From: an uncultured Acetatifactor sp.
Lineage (GTDB): Bacteria; Bacillota; Clostridia; Lachnospirales; Lachnospiraceae
Length of the DNA: 50,179 nt
Reading direction: 5' to 3'
Assembly: GCA_934402375.1 (NCBI GenBank)
Contig: CAKRUB010000022.1
Coordinates: 1 to 50,179, forward strand
Shown: positions 37,504-46,136 of the stretch, piece after piece
Position numbering within the stretch: the first letter of the stretch is position 1
Layout of the letters: each line of letters opens with the position of its first letter
Notes under the pieces: generated by a model
Database searches by the model: none
Seen by the model: only the letters and a program-made list of their open reading frames with translations
What the model was told of the DNA's origin: nothing
Position numbers and translations under genes: made by a program

Positions 37504-40292
37504 TGCTGGAAAAATTAATGTCAAAGAAGTGGATGAATCTGTGTCTGCTTCTGGGAAGTGTATTGTTGATTGCCACAGTGGTGAGTTTTCCGCTTTATCA
37601 GACTGCTGCGTATGACAGGATGCTGCGTGATGAGTTTCAGAACGCGCTGGCAGATACTGGTGAGTGGCCGGCAAAGCTTGAGATGTCGGTAGTCTCTAAG
37701 AAAGAGGCCGGTGGGAAGACGATCAGCCGTCTGGAGGAGCTGAACAGAGGGATATGCAACGATCTTGGTGTCACTCAGAGACAGGTTATCAGCTATTACC
37801 TCATGTATAAGCAGGATGCACATTCAACCATGAACAGAACGGATGTCGGTGAGATTCCGGTGAGAATTGGTGCGTTGTCAGGGCTGCAGGAGCATGCAGA
37901 GCTGATCAGCGGGGAAATGTTCTCGGAGAGCGGACTCACGGAGGATGGAAGCATCGAGGTTGTGGTCAGCCAGAGCGCACTGGTTGGTCTGAATCTGCTG
38001 GTCGGGGAAACGATCAGGCTGGATAATCTGAAGGATGCTGAGGGAGGAGAGATCCGCCTCTATATCAAGGGAATATTCCGGGCAGGGGACAACAGCGATT
38101 TTTACTGGCAGCTGAACCCGGATCTGATGGACAATGTCTGTCTGATGGACATGGATTTATACCGGCAGATGTTCACGGGGGATAATGCGCAGAAATATAC
38201 GATGAACTGCAACTATTACACCTTGTTTGAGTATTCGGATCTGACCGCTTCACAGGTGGAGAAGCTGTTGGAAAAGACAAAGTATTATACGGACGAGAGC
38301 GCCTATAAGGGAGTTATAGAGAAACCGTTGTATAAGGATACCCTGTCGACCTATCTGCGGAAGCAAGGCAGGATACAGGCAACGCTGACGATTCTCCAGA
38401 TACCGGTACTGATTATGCTGGGTGCTTTTCTGTTCATGATTTCCGGACAGATGTATGAGATGGAGCGGAATGAAATCTCTGTCATAAAGAGCCGTGGCAG
38501 CTCGGGAGGACAGATTTTCAGACTTTATCTTTATCAGAGTATGTTTCTGGCGTTTGTCGGGGGAATTCTGGGCATTGCTCTCGGAGCCGTGTTCAGCCAG
38601 ATCCTCGGTTCGGCGAAGAGCTTTCTGGAATTTGACAGCAGCCGGACGCTTGCCCTGACCTTCACTCCGCAGGTATGGATCTATGCGGGAGCCTCCGTGC
38701 TCGCTACATTGCTCATTATGACCCTGCCCGCAATCCGGCATAGCCGGGTCACAATCGTCAAGCTGAAACAGCAGAAGGCGCTGAAAAAGAAGAGCTGGTG
38801 GGAAAAGATTTTTCTGGATGTCATATTGCTCGGTCTTTCTCTGTATGGGTATTACAGCTTTCGGAAAAGTGCGGACAGTCTGGCAGAGAGTGTGCTCTCG
38901 GGAGAAGCGCTGGATCCGCTTCTCTATGTCAGTTCATCATTGTTTATTGTGGGACTGGGACTGCTCTTCCTCAGACTTCAGCCTCTTTTTGTCCAGCTGA
39001 TTTATCTGATCGGAAAGAAGCGTTGGAGCCCGGCAAGCTATGCGTCCTTTATGGAGATAATTAAAAATGGCAGGAAACAGCAATTTATCATGCTCTTTCT
39101 CATCATGACCATTTCACTTGGCATGTATCATGCAACTGTGGCCCGGACGATTTTACAGAATGCAAGGGATAACGTAGAATATCTGGACGGAGCGGATGTG
39201 ATCGTGCGGGAGGTCTGGACAGAGATAACGGATACGAACGGTGCGGCGACGGGCAGTTATCTTGAGCCAGATTACAGTAAATATGCGGACTTAAGCTGTG
39301 CTGAGAACTATACTAAGGTGATCTACGACGAAAAGGCATATCTCGGAACGGGAAAGACATCCAGACAGTCCATTGTGCTCATGGGCATTCATACGAAGAA
39401 TTTCGGCATGGTAACATGGGTACCTACCGGACTCATGGGGCATCCTTACTATGACTATCTGAATGAGCTTGCAGTGGTGCAGAATGGAATACTGGTATCA
39501 GAGAATTTCCGCAGTAAGCTTGGGTACGAGATTGGAGATTCCATTACATATTATAATAACAAGGGAATGAGCGCCACCGGGAAGATCGTGGATTTCTTTG
39601 ACTACTGGCCCGGCTATGCCCCGACAGTTACGGATCTCAACCCTGACGGCACCGCATACACGGAAGACCAGTATCTTCTTGTGGCGCATTATAATCTGTT
39701 GCAGCAGAAGTGGGGAACACAGCCCTATGAAGTCTGGATCAGTCTGAAGCCGGATGCGGATACGAAGGTTGTGTACGATTGGATAGATAAGAATGATGTC
39801 AGACTCAAGAAGTTCGTGGATCGGACGAGTGATGTGGAGGATGCAATAGAGGATCCGCTGTTACAGGGAACGAATGGTGTCCTTACGATGGGCTTTGTCG
39901 TGACGATTCTGCTGTGTGCAGTCGGCTATCTGATTTACTGGATTATGTCGATACGCTCCAGAGAAATGATTTTCGGTGTATTGAGGGCTTGCGGAATGCA
40001 TAAGGGTGAGCTGATTCATATGCTGTTGAACGAGCAGCTTTTTTCAGGTGTGCTGTCTGTTATCGCAGGTATCGGAATCGGACGGCTGACATCAGTGATG
40101 TTCGTGCCGATGCTGCAGCGGGCATACGCCGCGGCAAATCAGGTGCTGCCTATGGAGCTGGTTGTAAATGCGTCGGATATGCTGAGGCTGTACAGTGTGA
40201 TTGCCTGTGTGATGCTGGTATGTCTTGCGACACTGATTCTGTTGTTGTTTAAAATGAATGTGACAAAGGCGCTGAAGCTGGGTGAAGAATAA
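37491..40292 (+). CDS. FtsX-type ABC exporter permease
   Basis: A 933-residue membrane protein with about ten helices and two FtsX-like blocks: one near residues 300-420 (QIPVLIMLGAFLFMISGQMYEMERNE.SVIKSRG) and one near the C-terminus (CAVGYLIYWIMSIRSREMIFGVLRACGM). A large outside domain follows the first helix (about 40-290) and another lies at about 560-790. This matches permeases that work with MacB/LolD-type ATPases in peptide, drug or lipoprotein handling. Start ATG 37491 has GGAGGG upstream and overlaps the adaptor by 13 bp; an in-frame ATG at 37503 exists. It shares one base with the ATPase start that follows. Confidence 0.9.
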   Translation: MLRIMLEKLMSKKWMNLCLLLGSVLLIATVVSFPLYQTAAYDRMLRDEFQNALADTGEWPAKLEMSVVSKKEAGGKTISRLEELNRGICNDLGVTQRQVISYYLMYKQDAHSTMNRTDVGEIPVRIGALSGLQEHAELISGEMFSESGLTEDGSIEVVVSQSALVGLNLLVGETIRLDNLKDAEGGEIRLYIKGIFRAGDNSDFYWQLNPDLMDNVCLMDMDLYRQMFTGDNAQKYTMNCNYYTLFEYSDLTASQVEKLLEKTKYYTDESAYKGVIEKPLYKDTLSTYLRKQGRIQATLTILQIPVLIMLGAFLFMISGQMYEMERNEISVIKSRGSSGGQIFRLYLYQSMFLAFVGGILGIALGAVFSQILGSAKSFLEFDSSRTLALTFTPQVWIYAGASVLATLLIMTLPAIRHSRVTIVKLKQQKALKKKSWWEKIFLDVILLGLSLYGYYSFRKSADSLAESVLSGEALDPLLYVSSSLFIVGLGLLFLRLQPLFVQLIYLIGKKRWSPASYASFMEIIKNGRKQQFIMLFLIMTISLGMYHATVARTILQNARDNVEYLDGADVIVREVWTEITDTNGAATGSYLEPDYSKYADLSCAENYTKVIYDEKAYLGTGKTSRQSIVLMGIHTKNFGMVTWVPTGLMGHPYYDYLNELAVVQNGILVSENFRSKLGYEIGDSITYYNNKGMSATGKIVDFFDYWPGYAPTVTDLNPDGTAYTEDQYLLVAHYNLLQQKWGTQPYEVWISLKPDADTKVVYDWIDKNDVRLKKFVDRTSDVEDAIEDPLLQGTNGVLTMGFVVTILLCAVGYLIYWIMSIRSREMIFGVLRACGMHKGELIHMLLNEQLFSGVLSVIAGIGIGRLTSVMFVPMLQRAYAAANQVLPMELVVNASDMLRLYSVIACVMLVCLATLILLLFKMNVTKALKLGEE

Positions 40293-40993
40293 TGGAGAAT
40301 AATTTTGTGATTCAGGTAAAGGATGTCGATCGGATATTTCAGGTGCCGGGAGGGCAGTTCCAGGCACTGAAAAAAATTAATGCGGAAATTCCGAAGGGCA
40401 GTCTGACGATATTGAAGGGGCGTTCCGGTTCAGGTAAGACAACGCTTATGAACATCATCGGAACGCTGGATAATCCTTCGGCAGGAGAGGTATGGATCGA
40501 CGGCAGAGCTGTGAAAGGGATGTCGGACAAGGAGCGGGAGAACCTGCGCAGAAGAGATATGGGCTTTGTTTTCCAGGCGGTATCACTGATCCCGACGATG
40601 AATGCCTTTCAGAATGTTGAGTTTTCCATGCGCATGGCAGGAATCAGGGCTGGCAGGGAGCGCGACAGGCGTGTGGAGGAATGCCTGAAGCTTGTGGGAC
40701 TGGGAAGCCGTATCCATCATATGCCGGCGGAGATGTCCGGAGGTGAGCAGCAGAGAGTGGCCATTGCAAGGGCGATAGCACACAGTCCGAAGCTGATTCT
40801 GGCTGATGAACCGACGGCAGAGCTTGACAGTGCGATGGCAGCACAGGTGACAAAGCTCTTTCATGATATGACGAGAAAGGAAGGAATATCCATTCTCATG
40901 ACAACACATGATGTCGGACTGATGGATGCCGGAGATATGATTATTGAACTCGAAAATGGAGAGCGCGTCATAAGAACCGCAGAAGGAGAGTGA
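40292..40993 (+). CDS. MacB/LolD-type ABC ATPase 1
   Basis: A 233-residue ATPase with Walker A GRSGSGKTT (about 43-51), signature MSGGEQQR (about 148-155), Walker B LILADEP (about 168-174) and switch histidine in TTHD. The length is typical of LolD/MacB-like export ATPases. It starts at the stop of the FtsX permease (TAATG overlap) and is followed after 3 bases by a second ATPase of the same class. The two may form a heterodimer with the single double-block permease. Confidence 0.93.
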   Translation: MENNFVIQVKDVDRIFQVPGGQFQALKKINAEIPKGSLTILKGRSGSGKTTLMNIIGTLDNPSAGEVWIDGRAVKGMSDKERENLRRRDMGFVFQAVSLIPTMNAFQNVEFSMRMAGIRAGRERDRRVEECLKLVGLGSRIHHMPAEMSGGEQQRVAIARAIAHSPKLILADEPTAELDSAMAAQVTKLFHDMTRKEGISILMTTHDVGLMDAGDMIIELENGERVIRTAEGE

Positions 40994-40996
40994 CAG

Positions 40997-41881
40997 ATGC
41001 CGGACGCAATGATACGGGCGGAAGGCCTGGTAAAAATCTATAAAACCAAACAGACGGAGGTGCTTGCGCTTCAGGGGCTGGATCTGCAGGTGGATACAGG
41101 GGAACTGACCGCCATCATCGGTAACAGCGGAAGTGGTAAGTCGACCTTTCTGAATATGATAGGCGGGCTGGATCGGCCAAGTGCAGGATCGCTCTTTGTG
41201 GCGGGCAGCAACCTTTTTACCATGACGGAAAAGGAGCTTGTGCGTTATAAGAGAGAGACGGTCGGTTTCGTCTGGCAGAATAACGGCAGGAATCTGGTAC
41301 CCTATCTGTCGGTACTGGAGAATGTAATGCTGCCGATGAATCTTTCCGGTACCAGAAAAAAGAAGGAGAAGGCGCTGCAGCTCCTTGAGATGGTCGGGAT
41401 GAGTGCGAAAAAGCACAGCCGGATGAATATGCTGTCCGGAGGTGAACAGCAGAGGATTGCGATTGCGATTGCGCTTGCAAATTCTCCGAAGCTGCTGCTG
41501 GCAGACGAGCCGACAGGAAGTGTAGATATGAAAACTGCAAACTACATTTTTGATGTTTTTACCGAGCTGAACAGGAACGGTCAGACGATCCTGATTGTCA
41601 CGCATGATGTCGCGCTCTCCAAGAAGGTGAAGAGAGTTGTGGCGATCCGGGACGGCAAGATCAGCAGCGAGCGCGTCCTGAAGGAGGCATATGCCGACCG
41701 GCTACAGGAGAGCAATATCGACTGGCGTGCGGAGGAGACGCAGGAGGAATATGCCATTGTCGACAAGGTCGGGAGAGTACAGATTCCTGCCGAGCTGCTC
41801 TCCGGGCTGGAACTGGATGACAATAAGGTAAGTATCAGTATACAGGACGGGAAAGTAGTAATTTCAAAGCCGGAGGCCTGA
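40997..41881 (+). CDS. MacB/LolD-type ABC ATPase 2 with C-terminal AbrB-like domain
   Basis: A 294-residue ATPase: Walker A GNSGSGKST (about 42-50), signature LSGGEQQR (about 146-153), Walker B LLLADEP (about 166-172), TGSVD in place of the usual SALD, and TLIVTHD-like switch (ILIVTHD). After the normal ATPase end (about residue 235) there is a linker and then about 40 residues (255-294, VDKVGRVQIPAELLSGLEL...KVVISKP) with the pattern of an AbrB/SpoVT/MazE swapped-hairpin domain. In that family the fold binds DNA or partner proteins as a dimer. The extension could dimerise the ATPase or sense and regulate; this is inference. Confidence 0.88.
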   Translation: MPDAMIRAEGLVKIYKTKQTEVLALQGLDLQVDTGELTAIIGNSGSGKSTFLNMIGGLDRPSAGSLFVAGSNLFTMTEKELVRYKRETVGFVWQNNGRNLVPYLSVLENVMLPMNLSGTRKKKEKALQLLEMVGMSAKKHSRMNMLSGGEQQRIAIAIALANSPKLLLADEPTGSVDMKTANYIFDVFTELNRNGQTILIVTHDVALSKKVKRVVAIRDGKISSERVLKEAYADRLQESNIDWRAEETQEEYAIVDKVGRVQIPAELLSGLELDDNKVSISIQDGKVVISKPEA

Positions 41882-41911
41882 CGAGAAGCAAGGGAAAGGA
41901 CGGATCCAGCT

Positions 41912-43483
41912 ATGAAGAAGGCTGAAGGAACTATTGTAAAAAATTCAAATCCAATTATCAAAGCAGATTATCCCAACCCGGATGTGATCAGGGTCGGGGA
42001 TGTGTACTATATGCTCTGCGCCACCCTGCATTTCCTGCCGGGAGCGGTCATACTTCGCTCCTATGATCTGATCCATTGGGAGATCGCCAGCTATGTATTC
42101 GAGACCTTTGAAGGAACGGAGGAGGCGCGGATGACGAACGAGCGCAGCAACTACGGCTATGGCATGTGGGCTGGCTCCATCCGGTATTATAAAGGGCGCT
42201 TTTATGTCAGCTTCGCGGCGAAGGAGACCTGCAAGACCTATTTTTATTCCGCGGAGAGTGTGGAAGGATCGTGGGAGAGCCAGTGCATTGACTTCTATTT
42301 TCATCACGGCTCGCTCTTCTTTGATGATGACGACAGGGTGTATCTGATATTCGGACATAATGAAATCTTTATCCGTGAGATGCTCCCGGATCTGAGCGGT
42401 CTGATGCCGGGAGGCTTTGCGCGGAAGCTGCTCACGGAGCAGGGGGATGTCTGGCTCGGATATGAGGGCTCGCACTTCTATAAGATAAACGGAAGGTATT
42501 ATCTGCTGGTTGTCCGTTGGCCGAAGACGGGAACGCAGAGGAGGATACAACTGTGCTTTGCGGGCGACAGTCTGGACGGCGAATTTCAGGGCAGGACGGT
42601 GCTGGATGATGACATGGGATATTTTAACAGCGGTATTTCCCAAGGGGGCTTAGTCGAGACGAATGACGGTCGATGGTTTTCGGTGATGATGCAGGACAGA
42701 CTTGCCGCGGGCAGGGCTTCCGTTCTGGTTCCGGTTGAATGGAAGGACGGCTATCCTGTTTTCGGCAGTGAGAAGAAAGCACCGTTGGTTGTGGAGAATG
42801 TCAGCAACAGACCGTATTATGAGTACGAACCACTCTATACCTCAGACGATTTCGCACCGGTGCCGGAAGAGGACATTTACCGTCTGAAACCGCAGTGGCA
42901 GTGGAATCATGAGCCGAATCCGGCACTCTGGGGGATTGCAGAGGAAGGCGGACTGCGCATTGAGACGGGGAAGCTGTGCACGAATGTCACGCAGGCGGTA
43001 AATACGCTGACGCAGAGAATGTTTTTCCCGAAGAGCAGTGTGGAAGTCACGGTCGATGCCGCAGGGCTGAATGAGGGAGATGTGGCGGGTCTCTGTGCGC
43101 TACAGGGCTGTTACGGGCTGCTTGCCGTGACAATGGAGCTGAAGCAGTATTATCTCGTCGTCATCGAGAGAGAGAATACGGAGAAGAACCGGAATACCAC
43201 GGTTGCGGATTACATGCCGGGAATCGTGAAGGAGAAGATACATCTTGCCTCACCGGTCGTCCGGCTTCGGATGGAGACGGATTTTGAAAAGGGTAGGGAT
43301 ACAGCAGAATTTTTCTACAGTGAGGATCTTTGCGATGTAAAATGGAAAAAGGCGGGAGAGGGGCACAAATTATATTTCGGCCTGGATCATTTTTCGGGCT
43401 GCCGCTGCGGTCTCAGCATCTATTCGACGAAGAAGGTCGGAGGTTCAGCCTTGTTCCGGGATTTTGTATATGAGTATCAATAA
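41912..43483 (+). CDS. GH43-like protein with altered catalytic residues
   Basis: A 523-residue homologue of the GH43 half of the gene at 15372, aligned along its full length (DYPNPDVIRVGD, ILRSYDLIHWE, YGYGMWAGSIRYY, LFFDDDDRVYL, YEGSHFYKINGRYYL, then a C-terminal beta-sandwich). The presumed general acid Glu185 is kept. At the usual general-base position the sequence reads YPNPD, giving Asn22, and at the pKa-modulator position it reads FHHGS, giving His132, where the fused protein has Asp614 and Asp724. It may therefore be inactive, binding only, or use other residues. No signal peptide; cytosolic. It lies 30 bp after the second ATPase and ends at a terminator. Confidence 0.85.
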   Translation: MKKAEGTIVKNSNPIIKADYPNPDVIRVGDVYYMLCATLHFLPGAVILRSYDLIHWEIASYVFETFEGTEEARMTNERSNYGYGMWAGSIRYYKGRFYVSFAAKETCKTYFYSAESVEGSWESQCIDFYFHHGSLFFDDDDRVYLIFGHNEIFIREMLPDLSGLMPGGFARKLLTEQGDVWLGYEGSHFYKINGRYYLLVVRWPKTGTQRRIQLCFAGDSLDGEFQGRTVLDDDMGYFNSGISQGGLVETNDGRWFSVMMQDRLAAGRASVLVPVEWKDGYPVFGSEKKAPLVVENVSNRPYYEYEPLYTSDDFAPVPEEDIYRLKPQWQWNHEPNPALWGIAEEGGLRIETGKLCTNVTQAVNTLTQRMFFPKSSVEVTVDAAGLNEGDVAGLCALQGCYGLLAVTMELKQYYLVVIERENTEKNRNTTVADYMPGIVKEKIHLASPVVRLRMETDFEKGRDTAEFFYSEDLCDVKWKKAGEGHKLYFGLDHFSGCRCGLSIYSTKKVGGSALFRDFVYEYQ

Positions 43484-43490
43484 TGGAATG

Positions 43491-43516
43491 AAGTACCCGG
43501 GCAGGGTACTTTTTTC
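43491..43516 (+). terminator. Rho-independent terminator after the GH43-like gene
   Basis: AAGTACCC (43491-43498) pairs with GGGTACTT (43504-43511) around a 5-nt loop and runs into T residues. It sits 8 bases past the stop codon and ends the exporter/GH43 operon. Confidence 0.85.
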
Positions 43517-43562
43517 ACTTTATAGGAAAGACCGTCTTTGGCGTTCTGTTGAATTGAAAATA

Positions 43563-43580
43563 GCCCGCACAAATGCGGGC
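43563..43580 (-). terminator. Hairpin at the oriIS-side end, also terminator-like
   Basis: GCCCGCA and TGCGGGC form a perfect 7-bp stem with a 4-nt loop. Read on the minus strand it lies 23 bases after the small gene's stop and is followed by TATTTTC, so it could end transcription. Its position also fits the subterminal hairpin of an IS91 oriIS. Confidence 0.6.
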
Positions 43581-43603
43581 ATGATAAATAAACGGTTGTC
43601 GAT

Positions 43604-43777
43604 TTAGAAGATGTAGAAACCTTCTTCACCAAAATCGTCATCAAGTTCGTCATCATTTAAGAAATAATCCATATCCAGAAGTTCATCCTCGCTCATATGG
43701 CGAATGTCCTTGGATGTCATACCTTCTGGGGGATTTTCAATGTATTTTCTGCGCAGTTCCTCGATATCAGGTTTCAT
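43604..43777 (-). CDS. 57-residue acidic protein carried by the IS91 element
   Basis: Read on the minus strand from ATG at 43777 to TAA at 43604, with a good ribosome site (AAAGGAG, 9 bases upstream). The product is 57 residues, with a first helix (KPDIEELRRKYIENPP), a middle MTSKDIRHMSEDELLDMDYF and a very acidic C-terminus (NDDELDDDFGEEGF). It lies 40 bases after the transposase stop and is probably co-transcribed. I do not know its function; an accessory or transposition-control role is suggested only by location. Confidence 0.7.
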   Translation of the reverse strand: MKPDIEELRRKYIENPPEGMTSKDIRHMSEDELLDMDYFLNDDELDDDFGEEGFYIF

Positions 43778-43817
43778 AAATGGAAATCTCCTTTCAGAGA
43801 GATTATATCATCAGAAT

Positions 43818-44966
43818 TTATGCGGAGGAACGTTTCCCACGAGATTTGGACATTGTTTTCTCGTAAAGTTCTTCAAGAGAAACGCGCTGATGATTGTAGT
43901 AGAGTTCAAGAAACTCCATTTTATGCGTGCAATCAGGACACTGTAAGGGGTCATACCCAAAAGAAGAAAGAATAGCAGTACGCCACTGATTGAAACTACG
44001 AAAAACGTGATGTTTTTCTTTCGCTATAGCACGATGCAGATGATTGTCAATTTCACGGTGGCGGGCATAGATTCCGCCATATCGAATCATTTTAAAGTGC
44101 TTTTCAGGGATGTGTCGGATTAACCGTTTTATGAAATCTATAGCAGGGAGTGTTTCTTCGACATACTTTTCGTCTTCGTGGCGATTGTAACGGAAGGTAA
44201 CGAACTCACCGTCATATTTATCAATTCGGGATGTAGCTATAACCGGGCGACCGAGATAGCGGCCGATATACTTCGCTACGGTTTTAGGATCACATTTATT
44301 AGGCTTGGCATAAACATAGAAGCCATGTTTGTGTTCGGAATAACATAAAGCTTTGACTTTCTTGAAAGAGGAACCAAGCCGGCATTCCAATTCGTTAAGC
44401 AATGCAGTACGAAAAGCATTTCGGAGGTATGTATAATTAAAGTGTGTGATATGGCGCCAAAAACCGTCATCGCTGTAGCCGCCCTCGGAAGTCAGACAGT
44501 GAATGTGAGGATTCCATTTAAGATCCCTGCCAAAAGTATGAAGAACCATGATGTAGCCGGGAGTGAAGTTGGACTTATTCATTTTAAAGAACATACGGGA
44601 AAGAACGCAGGCAACAGAATGGAAAAGACAATGAAGCAGAGAACTGTCCTGAAGGAAAAAATCACGTAGATTTTCATCAATCGTGAAGACACAGTGTCTG
44701 TGCTGGACGTTAACCAGTTTAAAAGACATGGATGTAGTACGATCCATAGAATACTTGTTACCGCAAGTGGGGCAGAAACGGCTGTGGCAGCGAAAAGGAA
44801 CGAACTTAAGTTTTCCACAGAGTGGGCAGCCATACATAGCGCCGCCAAAAGAAGGATCACCACAGTTGATCAATTTTTCAATATTTTCCATCTCAGAAGA
44901 TCTGGTATGAAGAGTATATTTGATTTCTTCATAATAGTCTGTAAAGATTCTTTGTAAGATATTCAT
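43818..44966 (-). CDS. IS91-family rolling-circle transposase
   Basis: I start at ATG 44966 (382 residues, MNILQRIFTDYYEE); an in-frame ATG at 45014 would add 16 hydrophobic residues and lies at a hairpin. An N-terminal zinc-binding region has Cys35, Cys47, Cys50, Cys60, Cys65 and Cys68. The HUH motif is HIH at 154-156 (WNPHIHCL), and the two-tyrosine motif YIGRY places Tyr233 and Tyr237 as the likely nucleophiles. These are the hallmarks of Y2 HUH transposases that move by rolling circle. The reading frame is intact. A final zinc-like C..C (CPDCTHKMEF) lies near the C-terminus. Confidence 0.93.
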   Translation of the reverse strand: MNILQRIFTDYYEEIKYTLHTRSSEMENIEKLINCGDPSFGGAMYGCPLCGKLKFVPFRCHSRFCPTCGNKYSMDRTTSMSFKLVNVQHRHCVFTIDENLRDFFLQDSSLLHCLFHSVACVLSRMFFKMNKSNFTPGYIMVLHTFGRDLKWNPHIHCLTSEGGYSDDGFWRHITHFNYTYLRNAFRTALLNELECRLGSSFKKVKALCYSEHKHGFYVYAKPNKCDPKTVAKYIGRYLGRPVIATSRIDKYDGEFVTFRYNRHEDEKYVEETLPAIDFIKRLIRHIPEKHFKMIRYGGIYARHREIDNHLHRAIAKEKHHVFRSFNQWRTAILSSFGYDPLQCPDCTHKMEFLELYYNHQRVSLEELYEKTMSKSRGKRSSA

Positions 44967-45006
44967 ATGTCTATTATGCAGAAAAATGAAACAAAAGAAA
45001 ACCCAA

Positions 45007-45056
45007 CCCCTCAAGATTGAGGGGCAGGGGAGTTGAATAGGCGAAGCCTATTTTTT
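45007..45056 (-). other. Twin hairpins at the upstream (terIS-side) end of the IS
   Basis: CCCCTCAA-GA-TTGAGGGG (45007-45024) is a perfect 8-bp stem. It is followed by AATAGGC-GAA-GCCTATT (45036-45052), which runs into T residues on the plus strand and so could act as a terminator shielding the host gene or the IS. Their placement just upstream of the transposase start fits a terIS region. Confidence 0.5.
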
Positions 45057-45077
45057 ATGAGACAGGCATTTTCTATG

Positions 45078-45106
45078 TTGACAAATAAATAATCCTTTGC
45101 TATCCT
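45078..45106 (+). promoter_or_regulatory. Strong promoter for the Rpn-type gene
   Basis: TTGACA (45078-45083), 17-bp spacer, TATCCT (45101-45106) with a TG two bases before the -10 (TTTGCTATCCT, extended -10). The leader from about 45113 to 45293 (180 nt) holds no gene and no element that I recognise. The promoter lies just outside the IS91 block. Confidence 0.7.
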
Positions 45107-45293
45107 TTACTCATAAGCAGATTTTCTATTTTCAAGTTTCTATTCCGGCGCAAGCCGATGTCTATGAGTCCAGAGAGATCCCTGCTTAGTTACCCAATAA
45201 AAATCATAGAGCGGGGGAAGATATGGCGAGAACCGGAAGCTTAATTTTATGCCAGTATATTCTCCTGCGGAAAGTGCGAGGAGGAGAGTACGA

Positions 45294-46109
45294 ATGGCAA
45301 AAAGGTATGAGGAACTGACGATTGCGGATGATTTTATGTTTGGCAAGGTGATGGAGGATAAGGAGCTTTGCCGGGAGGTCTTGGAGTGCCTATTAGAGCA
45401 TCCGATAGGAGAACTGGAAGATGTTCGGACGGAGCGGCAATTCCGGTACACCACAGATGGCAAGCCGATCCGGTTGGATGTGTATACGAGAGATCAGAAT
45501 CATGTCTATGATGCGGAGATGCAGAACCTGAATCATCAGGCAGTGGAAAAGCTGGAGTTGCCAAGGCGAAGCCGTTTTTACCAGTCTGCGATGGATATGG
45601 ATCATCTGGACAAGGGAAAGTCTTACCGGGAGCTGCCGGAGGGAAAGGTGTTGTTTCTCTGCACGTTTGATCCCTTTGGGCTTGGGTATGTGAAGTATTC
45701 TTTTCAGAACCGCTGCGAGGAGAATAAGGCGCTGTGTCTGCGGGATGGAACGGAAAAGATTTTTTATAACTGTGTCAGCAGCGCCGAAGAGGTACCGGAG
45801 CATTTGAAGGAGTTGTATGATTATATCAGGACGGGGAGAGCCGAAAATGCATTGACGCGCAAGATTGAGGAAGCGGTAGGCAGAGCCCGGAAGAACGAAG
45901 AATGGAGGTCAGAGTACATGAAAGAGCTGTTGCATGATGATGACGTCAGAGAAGAAGGTAGGGCAGAAGGAAGAGCAGAGGGAAGAAGTATGCTGCTGAC
46001 TTTGATTCTCAGAATGACAGCCGGAGGAGATGAGGACAAGATAGCACAGTTGGAGAATCCGAAAGTACTGGAAACCATGCAGAGAAAATACGGATTGAAT
46101 TTTGAATAA
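45294..46109 (+). CDS. Rpn-family PD-(D/E)XK nuclease-like protein
   Basis: Start ATG 45294 with GAGGAGGAG just upstream; an in-frame ATG at 45249 has no ribosome site. The 271-residue protein begins with the typical EELTIADDFMFGKVM and has a nuclease core with Asp62 (IRLDVY) and Glu75-x-Gln77 (DAEMQ), the PD-(D/E)XK variant of the Rpn (recombination-promoting nuclease, once called transposase PDDEXK_2) family. The C-terminus carries the characteristic EEGRAEGRAEGR repeat. Members promote RecA-independent DNA exchange in E. coli and are often multicopy. It has its own promoter. Confidence 0.88.
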   Translation: MAKRYEELTIADDFMFGKVMEDKELCREVLECLLEHPIGELEDVRTERQFRYTTDGKPIRLDVYTRDQNHVYDAEMQNLNHQAVEKLELPRRSRFYQSAMDMDHLDKGKSYRELPEGKVLFLCTFDPFGLGYVKYSFQNRCEENKALCLRDGTEKIFYNCVSSAEEVPEHLKELYDYIRTGRAENALTRKIEEAVGRARKNEEWRSEYMKELLHDDDVREEGRAEGRAEGRSMLLTLILRMTAGGDEDKIAQLENPKVLETMQRKYGLNFE

Positions 46110-46136
46110 AGGGAGCAGTGTTGTCAGGAAAAGGAT

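Larger units (their letters stand above)
43547..45060 (-). mobile_element. IS91-family insertion element (ends approximate)
   Basis: The block holds an IS91-type transposase and a small acidic gene, both on the minus strand, between a host terminator (43491-43516) and a host promoter (45078-45106). The low-coordinate end, downstream of the transposase and so the expected oriIS side, has a 7-bp hairpin (43563-43580) and is abutted by GTTC at 43543-43546, which is GAAC on the minus strand, the tetranucleotide favoured by IS91 relatives at oriIS. The other end carries two hairpins (45007-45024 and 45036-45052) and probably ends near 45030-45060. No terminal inverted repeats or target duplications are expected in this family, so the borders are inferred. 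Confidence 0.6.
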
